Assembly (NCBI RefSeq): GCF_030580915.1
Contig: NZ_JAUQTA010000001.1
Span: forward strand, 124,001 to 188,000
Direction of reading: 5' to 3'
DNA length: 64,000 bases
Source of the DNA: Nocardioides jiangxiensis
GTDB taxonomy: Bacteria > Actinomycetota > Actinomycetes > Propionibacteriales > Nocardioidaceae
Shown: positions 53,942 through 63,725 of the stretch, piece by piece
Numbering within the stretch: the stretch's first letter is position 1
Layout: each line of letters begins with the position of its first letter
Notes under the pieces: generated by a model
The model's database searches: none
Told to the model about the DNA's origin: nothing
What the model saw: only the letters and a program-made list of their open reading frames with translations
Program-made: the position numbers and the translations under genes

Positions 53942-54903
53942 CGAGGGTCGAACGCGTCGCGCAGGCCGTCGCCGATGAAGTTGATGCACAGCGCGAGGAT
54001 GATGATGATCAGGCCCGGCCACCAGAAGAGCCACGGACGGGCGGCGAAGGCGCTCTGGTAGTTCGAGACCAGCCATCCGAGCGAGACGTTCGGCGGGTTG
54101 ATGCCGAAGCCGAGGAACGACAGCGCCGTCTCCAGGAGCACCGCCGACGACATCAGCAGCGTCGTCTGGACGATGATCACGCCCATCGCGTTGGGCAGGA
54201 TGTGCTTGAAGATGATGCGCGCCGGACGCGCACCCGACACCCGGGCAGCGTCGACGAACTCCCGCTCACGCAGGGCGAGGAACTCTCCCCGGACCAGGCG
54301 GGCGAGCGTCATCCAGAGGATGGCCCCGAGCACGACCGCGAGGACCCAGGGCGGGGCCTCGTTGAACTTCTTGCCGAGCACCGCGCCGACGACGATGACC
54401 GGGAAGGTCAGGAACAGGTCGGTGATGCGCATGAGGGCCTGGTCGGCCCACCCGCGGTAGAAGCCCGAGACCGCGCCGACGACGATGCCGATGACCATCG
54501 AGACCACGCCGACCACGACCATCACCATGATCGAGGTCTGCGTGCCCTTCATGACCAGCGCGAAGACGTCGTGACCGACGTCGTCCTGGCCGAACGGGTG
54601 GATGCCCCACGGGATGGTGCCCGCGACCGTGCTCGGGTCACCGCCGTTGACGATCTCGGGCAGGTCGTTGATCCCCCAGCGCCACCAGCCCGGGACGTCC
54701 AGGCCGAGGATCGAGAAGCCGACGGAGGAGTACGCCAGCAGGATCACCAGCGCGAGGACGACGAGGCCGCCGATGGCGCCCCGGTGGTGCAGGAAGCGTC
54801 GACGGACGATCTGGCCCTGGGAGAGCCCCATGACCTCCTTCAGCTCGATCGCGTTCTCGAGGTGCTCCGCGGGTCGGTCCACGGGATGCAGGTCGTTGGT
54901 CAT
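53818..54903 (-). CDS. Oligopeptide-type ABC transporter permease (DppC/OppC-like)
   Basis: A 361-aa membrane protein. The N-terminal cytoplasmic region ends in QIVRRRFLHHRGAIGG, the OppC_N feature, before the first helix. The binding-protein-dependent transport domain covers about residues 120-320, with the coupling loop LREREFVDAARVSGARPARIIFKHILPN near 215. The C-terminal 35 residues after DPRQKK are polar and basic and are encoded across the 124-bp overlap with the antisense PH gene; homologues usually end near DPR, so this tail may be a late addition. The ATG overlaps the upstream permease stop (ATGA). Confidence 0.92.
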   Translation of the reverse strand: MTNDLHPVDRPAEHLENAIELKEVMGLSQGQIVRRRFLHHRGAIGGLVVLALVILLAYSSVGFSILGLDVPGWWRWGINDLPEIVNGGDPSTVAGTIPWGIHPFGQDDVGHDVFALVMKGTQTSIMVMVVVGVVSMVIGIVVGAVSGFYRGWADQALMRITDLFLTFPVIVVGAVLGKKFNEAPPWVLAVVLGAILWMTLARLVRGEFLALREREFVDAARVSGARPARIIFKHILPNAMGVIIVQTTLLMSSAVLLETALSFLGFGINPPNVSLGWLVSNYQSAFAARPWLFWWPGLIIIILALCINFIGDGLRDAFDPRQKKVPSAKAMAKADNNAAAATTPMFQRIVGFGRSKRGSSR

Positions 54904-56462
54904 GCGTCCACCCGGATTCGAGGGTCGAGGACGGCGTAGAGCACGTCCGCGAGGATGTTGGCCAGGGGCGCGAGGATCGCGACGATCAGCAGGTAGCCCA
55001 TGACCGGGTCGAGGATCTCCTCGTGCAGTGAGGCGACGAAGAGATGGCCCATGCCGGACCAGCCGAACACCGTCTCGGTGATGAGCGCGCCACCGAGGAT
55101 GAAGAGGATGTCGACCGGGACGACCGAGGCCAGCGGGAGCAGGGCGTTGCGGAAGGCGTGCCGCATGATCACGGTGCGCTCGGCGAGGCCCTTGGCCCGC
55201 GCCGTACGGATGTAGTCCTGGTTGAGGACCTCCAGCGTCGACGCCCGCACGTAGCGGGTGTACGACGCCATCGAGACGAGGACCAGGGTGATCGACGGCA
55301 GCGCGATGTGCGTCAGCAGGTCGGTCGTGTGCATCCAGAACGAGCCCGTCAGGTTCGGCGTCGAGTCGCCGGACGTGGCGATCGGACGGCCGTGGACCCA
55401 CGACGAGTTCGTGTAGTCGTGCCAGGTCTGCGCGAGGCGATCCAGGAAGAGCATCGCCGCCACCAGCACGGCCGTGATCGCTCCGGTGCGTGCCGAGCGG
55501 GAGCGCTCGGTGCCGCCGAAGGCATAGCCGACGCCCATGCCGACGACGGCCGACACGACGGCGAGGCCGATCATCAGCAACCACGAACCCGGCACGGCGT
55601 TCCAGAAGAAGAGCATCGGGTAGTAGAGGACCCCGCCGATTCCCGCGACCGTCAGTGCCGTGTAGAGCGACCTGCGGTTGCGGAGACCCGTGCTCAGGGT
55701 GGTCACGCCGAACGCGATCGCGACCGAGATGAGCAGCACCTTCAGCAGGTCGAGGGGACTGCCCTCACTGGGGGTCACGAAGAAGTCCGACAGGTTGGCG
55801 TACAGCATCAGGGCTGCGACGAGGGCGGCCGTGATGCCGCCGATGCGCAGGATCCGGGCCCGCCCGCCGCCACACGCGGCACCCACGGCGAGGCCCGTGG
55901 CGAGCGCGGCGCCGACGATCCACCCGACCGAGAACTGGCCGCCCTCGGCGATGAAGTCGTTGAAGTCGATCGCGAGGAATGACTTGAGCATGACCGCCAC
56001 CCAGAAGACCGGCAGCGAGTACATGAGGAACGACAGGAAGGTGATGCTGTAGTCGAAGCCGCTGTACTGGCGCAGGGCGCTGACGATGCCGATGGCGGCG
56101 CCCACGATGATCGCGATGACGGTGGCGAGCAGCACGAGCTGCACGGTGGTCACGATCGCGCCGCTCAGCATGCTGGTGACGGCCTCGTGGGTCTTCCAGT
56201 TGGTGCCGAGGTCGCACTGGCCGTAGACACAGCCCGAGGCGCCCTTCAGCCAGTCGAAGTAGCGGGTGATGATCGGCTCGTCGAGGTGCAGCTGGGCGGT
56301 CAGGTGCGCCATCTGCTGCTGCTTGGCGAGGGTCGGCATGGTGCTCGCACGGAGCGTGGACAAGGGGTCGACCGCGATGGCGACCAGGAAATACATCAGG
56401 AAAGACGAGATCAGCACGACGAGTGCGGACGTCGTCAGGCGACGTACGAGAAAAGTGATCAT
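54900..56462 (-). CDS. Oligopeptide-type ABC transporter permease (DppB/OppB-like) with large internal insertion
   Basis: A 520-aa membrane protein, about 190 residues longer than ordinary DppB (roughly 310-340). The first part (FLVRRLTTSALVVLISSFLMYFLV; SGAIVTTVQLVLLATVIAIIVGAAIG; YSLPVFWVAVMLKSFLA) and last part (coupling loop ASTLEVLNQDYIRTARAKGLAERTVIMRHAFRNALLP; FGWSGMGHLF) are standard. Residues about 185-345 form an extra block with four or five hydrophobic helices and short charged loops. ATG at 56462. It follows a strong hairpin after the binding-protein gene. Confidence 0.9.
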   Translation of the reverse strand: MITFLVRRLTTSALVVLISSFLMYFLVAIAVDPLSTLRASTMPTLAKQQQMAHLTAQLHLDEPIITRYFDWLKGASGCVYGQCDLGTNWKTHEAVTSMLSGAIVTTVQLVLLATVIAIIVGAAIGIVSALRQYSGFDYSITFLSFLMYSLPVFWVAVMLKSFLAIDFNDFIAEGGQFSVGWIVGAALATGLAVGAACGGGRARILRIGGITAALVAALMLYANLSDFFVTPSEGSPLDLLKVLLISVAIAFGVTTLSTGLRNRRSLYTALTVAGIGGVLYYPMLFFWNAVPGSWLLMIGLAVVSAVVGMGVGYAFGGTERSRSARTGAITAVLVAAMLFLDRLAQTWHDYTNSSWVHGRPIATSGDSTPNLTGSFWMHTTDLLTHIALPSITLVLVSMASYTRYVRASTLEVLNQDYIRTARAKGLAERTVIMRHAFRNALLPLASVVPVDILFILGGALITETVFGWSGMGHLFVASLHEEILDPVMGYLLIVAILAPLANILADVLYAVLDPRIRVDA

Positions 56463-56474
56463 GGCTTCATGCGC

Positions 56475-56507
56475 GGTGGGGTGCGCCTGAGACAGACGCA
56501 CCCCACC
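56475..56507 (-). terminator. Strong intraoperonic hairpin between binding-protein and permease genes
   Basis: Perfect 11-bp arms GGTGGGGTGCG and CGCACCCCACC with an 11-nt loop, between the binding-protein stop and the permease ATG. Likely an attenuating or mRNA-stabilising structure giving more binding protein than permease. Confidence 0.75.
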
Positions 56508-56520
56508 AGCTGGCTGCTTT

Positions 56521-58347
56521 CTACTTGGCGGTCCAGTTCCAGTAGCCGTAGAACATGTTCGGCGACAGGTAGGCCGGGTCGAGACCCCCGATGGCCTTGC
56601 TGTCGTAGAACACGACGCCCGGGAACTCGAAGATCGGCAGGGTCACCGCGTCCTTGTAGATCTCGGTGTCGATCGTCTTCAGGAGCGAGATCTGCTCCTT
56701 CGGGTCGGTCGTGAACTGCAGGTCCGCGTAGGCCTTGTTGACGGTCGGGTTGTCGTAGCCCTGGAAGTTCGAGCCCGCCTTGCCGACGTAGTTGGCCATC
56801 GAGCCGAGCACCGAGGTGGTGGTGCTGTTCCAGCCGAAGAAGATGGCGTCGTACGACTTGTTGCCGAGCTTGCTGCTCCAGTCGCCGTCACCCAGGTTGA
56901 CCATCTTGAAGCCGGCAGCGGTCTCGGCCGCCGCCGCGAGCGCGTACTCGGCGGCACGACGCGGGTTGGTCTTGTCGTACATCTCGCGGACGACGGGGTT
57001 CTTGACGCCGGCCTGCTTGAGCAGGGCCTTCGCCTTGGCGATGCCCTCCGCGCCACCGGCACCGTAGGAGGCAGAGCCGTTGGCCGCCGAGATCTCGTCG
57101 TAGCCGGGAGCACCGTTGAAGGTGGTCAGCGACGTGCGGAGCTTCGCGTCGGGGACGATCGGCTTGATGATCTTGTCCATGATCTCCTGGCGCGGGTACG
57201 CCATGAGGAACGCCTGGCGGACCAGCTTGGCCTTGGCCTCGTCACCGCCGTAGCTCTTCGGGTCAAACGGGCCACCGTTGTTCACCGTGAGATCGATGTG
57301 CTCGTAGGTGCTCTCCAGGCCACGGTGCATGTCCAGGCCCTTGGCCTCGGCGTCCTTCACCGAGTCGGTCGTCGCCTGGCCCTCGTACGCCGACATCTCG
57401 CCGTTCTTGAGCGCCTGGAGCGCCTGCGTGGCGTCCGGGTAGAACTTGACGGTGATCTGGTCGACCTTGCCCTTGTGGTCACCCTCGTAGTTGGGGTTCT
57501 TGGTGACCGTGACGTACTGGTCCTTCTTGGCGGCGCTGATCACGTACGGACCGGAGCCGACGAGGAGCTGCTTGTCCTTCGGGGTGTCGGCGAAGTCGAA
57601 GCCGGAGTTCCAGAAGTTGGCCAGCTTGGCCAGCGACGCCTTGTCCTTGTCCTGGAAGGCCTTGATGACGGCCTCGTTGCCCTTGTCGGCGTCCTTGATG
57701 CCGAGCGCCTCGGCGGCCATGACGTGCGCCGGCGTGCGCAGCGCGTTGAAGAAGTCGAGCTCCCAGTCGGCGAACGGCTTGTCGTAGACCAGGGTCACCG
57801 ACTTGCCGTCGTCACTGATGGTGGGGAACTTCGAGATGTACTGGAAGCCGTTGGCACCGGCGGCGGCGGCGTTGAAGTACGCCTCGCCCTTGGGAGCGGT
57901 GGTGGCACCGGTGTTCTCGTCGACCTTCACACCGTCGCTGCCGACGGTGTTGAAGTTGCCGCTGTTGGCGCCGTACCCGAAGATCAGGTCGGCTGCGGTG
58001 ACCGGCACTCCGTCGGACCACTTGGCGGTGTCGGCCAGTGTGTACTTCACCGTGAGCGGGTCGTCCGACACCTTCTCGTACGTGCCGAAGGACGTGTCCT
58101 TCTGCAGCTGGCTGTCCGCGTCGAAGTAGTTGAACTGCGAGTTGGTCAGGTACGAGATGTTGGCGTTGGTGACGTTGTTGCCGGTGCCCGTCTGGTCGTT
58201 GATGGAGTAGAACGGCTGGTTCCAGCCGACCGTGAGCGACTTCGGACCGTTGTCGGTCTCGCTCTTGGTCACTCCACCGCAGGCAGCGAGCGAGGCCGCG
58301 GTGGCCGTCACTGCAATGATCGGGATGATCTTCCTGCCGAGATTCAC
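56521..58347 (-). CDS. Oligopeptide-type ABC transporter substrate-binding lipoprotein
   Basis: A 608-aa lipoprotein of the SBP family 5 (OppA/DppA type). Signal KIIPIIAVTATAASLAAC with the lipobox Cys near residue 23; SBP_bac_5 features include TVKYTLADTAKWSDGVPVTAADLIFGY near 100 and GSGPYVISAAKKDQYVTVTKNPNY near 262. The domain pattern predicts uptake of a peptide or similar molecule; specificity cannot be read from sequence. GTG start with AGGAGG seven bases upstream, the strongest ribosome site of the operon. Being first and followed by a hairpin, it should be the most abundant product. Confidence 0.93.
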   Translation of the reverse strand: MNLGRKIIPIIAVTATAASLAACGGVTKSETDNGPKSLTVGWNQPFYSINDQTGTGNNVTNANISYLTNSQFNYFDADSQLQKDTSFGTYEKVSDDPLTVKYTLADTAKWSDGVPVTAADLIFGYGANSGNFNTVGSDGVKVDENTGATTAPKGEAYFNAAAAGANGFQYISKFPTISDDGKSVTLVYDKPFADWELDFFNALRTPAHVMAAEALGIKDADKGNEAVIKAFQDKDKASLAKLANFWNSGFDFADTPKDKQLLVGSGPYVISAAKKDQYVTVTKNPNYEGDHKGKVDQITVKFYPDATQALQALKNGEMSAYEGQATTDSVKDAEAKGLDMHRGLESTYEHIDLTVNNGGPFDPKSYGGDEAKAKLVRQAFLMAYPRQEIMDKIIKPIVPDAKLRTSLTTFNGAPGYDEISAANGSASYGAGGAEGIAKAKALLKQAGVKNPVVREMYDKTNPRRAAEYALAAAAETAAGFKMVNLGDGDWSSKLGNKSYDAIFFGWNSTTTSVLGSMANYVGKAGSNFQGYDNPTVNKAYADLQFTTDPKEQISLLKTIDTEIYKDAVTLPIFEFPGVVFYDSKAIGGLDPAYLSPNMFYGYWNWTAK

Positions 58348-58437
58348 GTCGGTGCCTCCTGTGCTTCAGGGCACGCTCGACACTGAGCGGGCCTGTGACG
58401 TAGGCATCACCCAACCACAGGGAAACCGCGCTTCCCA

Positions 58438-58475
58438 TCCCAAAAGTTCAACGTTTTGATATCGAAATATTGGGA
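58438..58475. repeat. AT-rich island with inverted repeat upstream of the ABC operon
   Basis: TCCCAA and TTGGGA flank a 26-bp AT-rich core containing AACGTT and GATATC, in an otherwise very GC-rich window. It lies 91 bp upstream of the binding-protein start and just past aspS. A regulator site or UP-like element is plausible; I could not fit a -35/-10 pair. Confidence 0.4.
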
Positions 58476-58479
58476 TGAC

Positions 58480-58503
58480 CAACCCGTATCTATCAGGGGG
58501 TTG
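58480..58503 (-). terminator. Hairpin overlapping the aspS 3' end
   Basis: CAACCC and GGGTTG pair around a 12-nt loop spanning the aspS stop codon. Weak terminator call. Confidence 0.45.
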
Positions 58504-60283
58504 CGTCGCCCTCGGACGTGTGCTCGGGCTCGGGCTTGGCGTCCACTCCGGCCTCGGCCCGCTGCTGCTCCGTGATGGGTGCGGGGGCCGCCGTCAGCGG
58601 GTCGAAACCGCCGCCCGACTTCGGGAACGCGATGACCTCGCGGATGGAGTCCGTCTTCGTCAGGTGCTGCAGGATCCGGTCCATGCCCAGCGCGATGCCA
58701 CCGTGCGGCGGAGCGCCGAACTTGAAGGCGTCGAGCAGGAAGCCGAACTTCTCCTGGGCCTCCTCGTCGCTGATGCCCATCACGTTGAAGACACGCTTCT
58801 GGACGTCCTCGCGGTGGATACGGATCGAGCCACCGCCGAGCTCGGAGCCGTTGCAGACGATGTCGTAGGCGTAGGCCAGTGCACTGCCCGGGTCGGTGTC
58901 GAAGGTGTCCAGGAACTCCGGCTTCGGGCCGGTGAAGGCGTGGTGGACGGCCGTCCACTCCCCTGCCCCGACGGCGACGTCACCGGAGGCGACGGCGTCG
59001 CCGGCCGGCTCGAACATCGGCGCGTCGACGACCCACGTGAAGGCGAAGACGTCGGGGTCGAGCAGGTCGAGTCGCTTGCCGATCTCCAGGCGGGCGGCAC
59101 CGAGGAGCGCCCGGGACGCCTTGGTGCCGCCGGCGGCGAAGAAGATGCAGTCGCCGGGCTGGGCGCCCGTGTGGGCGGCCAGGCCGGCGGCCTCGGCCTC
59201 GGACAGGTTCTTGGCGACCGGACCGGTCAGCGTGCCGTCCTCCTGGACCAGGACGTACGCGAGGCCGCGCGCACCGCGCTGCTTGGCCCACTCCTGCCAG
59301 GCGTCGAGCTGCTTGCGGGGCTGGCTCGCGCCGCCCGGCATGACGACCGCACCGACGTACTCGGCCTGGAAGACGCGGAACGTGGTCTCGGCGAAGTACT
59401 CGGTGCACTCCACGAGCGGGTTGCCGAAGCGGAGGTCGGGCTTGTCCGAGCCGTAGAGGCGCATCGCGTCGGCGTACGTCATCCGCGGCAGCGGGGTCTG
59501 CACCTCGACGCCGATGGTGGCCCACATCGCCGTGATGACGTCCTCCATCATCTCGATGACGTCCTCCTGCTCGACGAAGGACATCTCGATGTCGAGCTGG
59601 GTGAACTCCGGCTGGCGGTCGGCACGGAAGTCCTCGTCGCGGTAGCAGCGCGCGATCTGGAAGTACTTCTCGATGCCGCCGACCATGAGCAGCTGCTTGA
59701 AGAGCTGCGGGCTCTGCGGCAGCGCGTACCAGCTGCCCGGGTGCATGCGGGCCGGCACGAGGAAGTCGCGGGCACCCTCCGGCGTCGAGCGGGTCAGGGT
59801 CGGGGTCTCGACCTCGGTGAACCCACGGCGGGCCAGGACGTCGCGGACCGCCTTGTAGACGTCGGAGCGCAGGCGGATGGCAGCGGCGGGACCGCTGCGC
59901 CGCAGGTCGAGGTAGCGGTACTTCAGGCGCGCCTCCTCGCCCACCTCGATGTGGTCGTCGATCTGGAACGGCAGCGTCGCGGCGGTGTTGAGCACCTCGA
60001 GCTGCGCGACCACGATCTCGATCTCACCGGTGGCCAGGTTCGGGTTGACGTTGCCCTCCGTGCGGGCGACGACCTCGCCGGTCACCTTCACGACGTACTC
60101 GTTGCGCAGCGAGTGCGCCAGCTCCTCGTCACGGATGACGACCTGCACCACACCGCTGGCCTCGCGCAGGTCGATGAACGCCACACCGCCGTGGTCGCGA
60201 CGACGCGCGACCCAGCCGGCGAGGGTGACGGTCTGGCCGACGTGCTCGGCGCGCAGGGTGCCGGCCTCGTGGGTGCGGATCAA
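58493..60283 (-). CDS. aspS: Aspartyl-tRNA synthetase
   Basis: A 596-aa class IIb synthetase of the bacterial type. An OB-fold anticodon-binding domain ([39 protein letters not shown]) is followed by motif 2 ([24 protein letters not shown]) near residue 215. A GAD insert comes next, and motif 3 ([15 protein letters not shown]) is near 540. It starts with TTG: AAGGAG stands eight bases upstream and the TTG overlaps the hisS stop (TTGA). Such bacterial AspRS may be non-discriminating where asparaginyl-tRNA synthetase is missing, but nothing here decides it. Confidence 0.96.
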   Translation of the reverse strand: MIRTHEAGTLRAEHVGQTVTLAGWVARRRDHGGVAFIDLREASGVVQVVIRDEELAHSLRNEYVVKVTGEVVARTEGNVNPNLATGEIEIVVAQLEVLNTAATLPFQIDDHIEVGEEARLKYRYLDLRRSGPAAAIRLRSDVYKAVRDVLARRGFTEVETPTLTRSTPEGARDFLVPARMHPGSWYALPQSPQLFKQLLMVGGIEKYFQIARCYRDEDFRADRQPEFTQLDIEMSFVEQEDVIEMMEDVITAMWATIGVEVQTPLPRMTYADAMRLYGSDKPDLRFGNPLVECTEYFAETTFRVFQAEYVGAVVMPGGASQPRKQLDAWQEWAKQRGARGLAYVLVQEDGTLTGPVAKNLSEAEAAGLAAHTGAQPGDCIFFAAGGTKASRALLGAARLEIGKRLDLLDPDVFAFTWVVDAPMFEPAGDAVASGDVAVGAGEWTAVHHAFTGPKPEFLDTFDTDPGSALAYAYDIVCNGSELGGGSIRIHREDVQKRVFNVMGISDEEAQEKFGFLLDAFKFGAPPHGGIALGMDRILQHLTKTDSIREVIAFPKSGGGFDPLTAAPAPITEQQRAEAGVDAKPEPEHTSEGDATP

Positions 60284-61632
60284 GAGAGCTGCTCCTTCGT
60301 GATGACCTGGGGGGTGAGGTCGGTTGTGGGCGGGGTCCAGGTGGCCGGATCGACGCTCACCTGCTCTCCCGAGCGGATGTCCTTGGCTTCGTACGTGGTC
60401 GTGCCCGCCTCGTCGGTGCGGGCGAAGAGCACGAACGGGATGCCGCGCTTCTCGGCGTAGCGGATCTGCTTGCCGAACTTGTCGGCCTTCGCGGCCACCT
60501 CGGTCGGCACGCCGGAGGAACGCAGCTGCTGCGCGACCGCGTCGGCGGCCGGGCGGGCGCCCTCCTCGTTGAGGGCGACCAGCACCGCGCTCGGGACCGG
60601 GCGCGAGCCACCGAGGTGGCCCTTCTGCACCAGCGGCACGAGCAGTCGGCTCAGGCCGAGCGAGATGCCGACGCCCGGGTAGGTGAACCGGCCGTCGGAG
60701 GCCAGAGCGTCATAGCGGCCACCGGAGCAGATCGAGCCGAGCGACTCGAAGCCGGTCAGCCGCGTCTCGAAGACGGTGCCGGTGTAGTAGTCGAGGCCTC
60801 GCGCGATCTTGAGGTCCGCGACCACCTTGACGGTCTCGGAGGTCACCGGGGCACAGCCCGCGACGACCGCGGCCAGCTCGGCCAGGCCCTCCTCGAGCAG
60901 CTCGCTCTCGACACCGAGCGCGCGGACCGCGTCGACGAACGACGCGTCCTCCGACTCGATGGTGGCGAGCTGGAGGCAGAGGTCGGCCTGCTTCTCGTCC
61001 AGGCCGGCGTCGGTCTGGAGCAGCTCGCGGACCTTCTCGACGGGCAGCTTGTCGAGCTTGTCGATGACCTGCATGACCTTGTCGGTGTCGGTCGCGCCGA
61101 CGCCCTCGTAGAAGCCCTGGATCAGCTTGCGGTTGTTGACCTGGAGGCGGAAGCCGGGCAGGAACTCCAGCTGCGACAGCGCCTCGACCATGACCCGCGC
61201 GACCTCGACGTCGTGGTGGAAGGGCAGCACGTCGCGTCCGACGATGTCGATGTCGGCCTGCGTGAACTCGCGGAAGCGGCCCTCCTGCGGGCGCTCGCCG
61301 CGCCACACCTTCTGGATCTGCCAGCGACGGAAGGGGAACTCCAGCTTGCCGGCGTTCTCCATGACGTAGCGGGCGAAGGGCACGGTGAGGTCGAAGTGGA
61401 GACCCATGCCGGCGTCGCCGTCGGTGTCGTGGAGCCGCTTGAGGACGTAGACCTCCTTGGAGGTCTCGCCCTTGCGCAGCAGCTGGTCCATCGGCTCGAC
61501 GGCACGCGTCTCGATGTTGCCGAAGCCGTGCAGCTCGAAGGTCCGCGAGAGCGTCGCGATGACCTGCTGCTCGACCACGCGGTCGGCAGGAAGGAACTCG
61601 GGGAAGCCGCTGAGCGGCGTGGGCTTGGCCAT
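60280..61632 (-). CDS. hisS: Histidyl-tRNA synthetase
   Basis: A 450-aa class II synthetase. Motif 1 region [20 protein letters not shown], motif 2 [23 protein letters not shown] near residue 118, the histidine-specific [13 protein letters not shown] near 293, motif 3 [14 protein letters not shown] near 340, and a C-terminal anticodon-binding domain ([26 protein letters not shown]). It is somewhat longer than the roughly 420-aa standard enzyme owing to extra residues in the insertion domain. ATG overlaps the upstream hydrolase stop (TGATG). Confidence 0.95.
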   Translation of the reverse strand: MAKPTPLSGFPEFLPADRVVEQQVIATLSRTFELHGFGNIETRAVEPMDQLLRKGETSKEVYVLKRLHDTDGDAGMGLHFDLTVPFARYVMENAGKLEFPFRRWQIQKVWRGERPQEGRFREFTQADIDIVGRDVLPFHHDVEVARVMVEALSQLEFLPGFRLQVNNRKLIQGFYEGVGATDTDKVMQVIDKLDKLPVEKVRELLQTDAGLDEKQADLCLQLATIESEDASFVDAVRALGVESELLEEGLAELAAVVAGCAPVTSETVKVVADLKIARGLDYYTGTVFETRLTGFESLGSICSGGRYDALASDGRFTYPGVGISLGLSRLLVPLVQKGHLGGSRPVPSAVLVALNEEGARPAADAVAQQLRSSGVPTEVAAKADKFGKQIRYAEKRGIPFVLFARTDEAGTTTYEAKDIRSGEQVSVDPATWTPPTTDLTPQVITKEQLS

Positions 61633-62339
61633 CACAGGCCCCGCTTGACCTGGTGCGCCGTGCCGGCGTTGATCAGGTCCTGGAGGTAGGGGTTGGTGAG
61701 ACGCTCCTGGCCGATCGAGGTCTGCTGGCCGTGGCCGGGCAGCACGACGATGTCGTCGGCGAGCGGGAGCACCTTGTCCTGGAGGCTCTGCAACATCTGG
61801 GCGTGGTTGCCGCCCGGGAGGTCGGTGCGACCGATCGAGCCGGCGAAGAGCAGGTCGCCGGAGAACATCACCTGCGGGACGTCGCCGCCGTACGGCGTGC
61901 GGAACGCGACCGAGCCCTGGGTGTGGCCCGGTGCGTGGTCGACGGTGATGTCGATGCCGGCGAGGTTGAGGACGGCGCCGTCGGCGAGCTCGCGCACGTC
62001 GTCGGGCTCGGCGAACTCGTGCCGACCGCCCAGCAGCATCGCGGCGCTCTCGCGCGAGATGCCCGCCATCGGGTCGGTGAGCAGGTGGCGGTCGGCCGGG
62101 TGGATCCACGCGGTGGCGTCGTAGGTGCCGGCGACGGGGGTGACCGACCACATGTGGTCGATGTGCCCGTGGGTCAGCAGGACGGCCACCGGCTTGAGGT
62201 TGTGCTCGCGGACGACGGCCTCGACGCCCTTGGTCGCGTCCTGGCCGGGGTCGATGACGATGCACTCGGCACCGGGCTCCGTCGCGATGACATAGCAGTT
62301 GGTGCCCCAGGAACCGGCGGGGAATCCGGCGATGAACAC
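61632..62339 (-). CDS. Metallo-beta-lactamase-fold hydrolase, glyoxalase II-like
   Basis: A 235-aa cytoplasmic hydrolase. Zinc ligands: THGHIDHMWSV near residue 56 (HxHxDH), HAPGHTQGSVAF near 136, FSGDLLFAGSIGRTDLPGG near 160 and LPGHGQQTSIGQE near 207. This matches the YcbL/GloB-like type II hydrolases, which split thioesters such as S-lactoylglutathione; in actinobacteria the thiol would probably be mycothiol, an inference. GTG start; first gene of the unit with hisS and aspS, divergent from the DUF349 gene. Confidence 0.88.
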   Translation of the reverse strand: MFIAGFPAGSWGTNCYVIATEPGAECIVIDPGQDATKGVEAVVREHNLKPVAVLLTHGHIDHMWSVTPVAGTYDATAWIHPADRHLLTDPMAGISRESAAMLLGGRHEFAEPDDVRELADGAVLNLAGIDITVDHAPGHTQGSVAFRTPYGGDVPQVMFSGDLLFAGSIGRTDLPGGNHAQMLQSLQDKVLPLADDIVVLPGHGQQTSIGQERLTNPYLQDLINAGTAHQVKRGL

Positions 62340-62432
62340 GTGGCGACCTCATCTGCCTCGGTGACTGCGGACCGTCAGAGCCTACCGATTGCCTGCCTCG
62401 GGTCCCGACCCGTGTGACTACGATGGGCAACC

Positions 62433-63707
62433 ATGAGCGAGCAGCAGGACACGACCACCTCGTCCGCGCCCTCCGCGGGGCAGCCGAACGACTGGGGCCG
62501 CGTCGCCGAGGACCGCACCGTCTACGTCCGTACGGCCGACGGCGAACGAGCCGTCGGGCAGTACCCGGAGGGCACGCCCGAAGAGGCGCTGAAGTTCTTC
62601 ACCGACCGCTACGACGCCCTGGCGTTCGAGGTGGACCTGCTCGAGCAGCGCGTGAAGGGCGGGGCCCTCGGCCCCGACGAGGCCGCCGGTTCGGTGAAGA
62701 AGGTCCGCGAACAGGTCGTCGACGCCCACGCCGTCGGTGACCTCGACTCCCTCGTCGCCCGCCTCGACGCCCTCGGCACCGTCATCGCTGAGCAGCGCGA
62801 GGCCAAGAAGGCCGAGCGTGCCGCGAAGACGGCCGAGTCCAGGATCCGCAAGGAGCAGATCGTCAGCGAGGCCGAGAAGCTGGCCGGCTCGTCGGACTGG
62901 CGCAACGGCGCCAACCGCCTGCGGGACCTGCTCGAGGAGTGGAAGGCGCTCCCCCGTCTCGACCGCGCCAGCGACGACGCCCTCTGGCGCCGCTTCTCGA
63001 CCGCGCGCACGGCGTACACCCGCCACCGCAAGTCCCACTTCGCCGAGCAGAACGAGAAGCGCGACGCCGCGAAGTCGATCAAGGAGAAGCTCGCCGAGCA
63101 GGCCGAGGCCCTCGCCGGCTCGACCGACTGGGGTGCGACCGCGGGCGAGTACCGCCGTCTCATGCAGCAGTGGAAGGCAGCCGGCCCCGCCCCTCGCGAG
63201 ATCGACGACAAGCTCTGGAAGCGATTCCGCGGCGCCCAGGATGCGTTCTTCGGCGCCCGCGACGCGGCCAATGCCGAGCTGGACCAGGAGTTCGCTGCCA
63301 ACGCCGAGGTCAAGGAGCAGATCCTCGCCGAGGCGGAGAAGCTCGTCCCCGTGACCGACCTCGAGGCCGCCAAGAAGGCACTGCGCGACCTCGCCGAGCG
63401 CTGGGAGGCTGCGGGCAAGGTCCCGCGCGACCGCATCAAGGAGCTCGAGGGCCGGATGCGCAAGGTCGAGACCGCCATCCGTCAGGCCGAGGACGAGCAG
63501 TGGCAGAAGTCCGACCCGGAGAAGTCCGCCCGTGCCGACGGCATGGTCGCGCAGCTCGAGGCCGGCATCGCCGAGGTCGAGGCCAAGCTCGAGAAGGCGA
63601 AGGCCGCCGGCGACGACAAGCGGGTCAAGCAGCTCGAGGCCGACATCGCGAGCAAGCAGCAGTTCCTGGAGATGGCCCGCAAGGTCAGCTCCGAGTTCAG
63701 CGCCTGA
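62433..63707 (+). CDS. DUF349 repeat protein
   Basis: A 424-aa, highly charged helical protein. After an N-terminal segment (DWGRVAEDRTVYVRTADGERAVGQYPEGTPEEALKFF) come three DUF349-type repeats of about 75 residues with conserved Trp. Two contain LWRRFSTARTAYTRHRKSHF near 190 and LWKRFRGAQDAFFGARDA near 265, and a third ends near 345; the C-terminus is a coiled coil. DUF349 proteins are of unknown function; homologues are found near hisS in actinobacteria. TACGAT lies 8 nt before the ATG, suggesting a leaderless or nearly leaderless transcript. Confidence 0.9.
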   Translation: MSEQQDTTTSSAPSAGQPNDWGRVAEDRTVYVRTADGERAVGQYPEGTPEEALKFFTDRYDALAFEVDLLEQRVKGGALGPDEAAGSVKKVREQVVDAHAVGDLDSLVARLDALGTVIAEQREAKKAERAAKTAESRIRKEQIVSEAEKLAGSSDWRNGANRLRDLLEEWKALPRLDRASDDALWRRFSTARTAYTRHRKSHFAEQNEKRDAAKSIKEKLAEQAEALAGSTDWGATAGEYRRLMQQWKAAGPAPREIDDKLWKRFRGAQDAFFGARDAANAELDQEFAANAEVKEQILAEAEKLVPVTDLEAAKKALRDLAERWEAAGKVPRDRIKELEGRMRKVETAIRQAEDEQWQKSDPEKSARADGMVAQLEAGIAEVEAKLEKAKAAGDDKRVKQLEADIASKQQFLEMARKVSSEFSA

Positions 63708-63725
63708 CCGGAAGCCACCCGAGCG

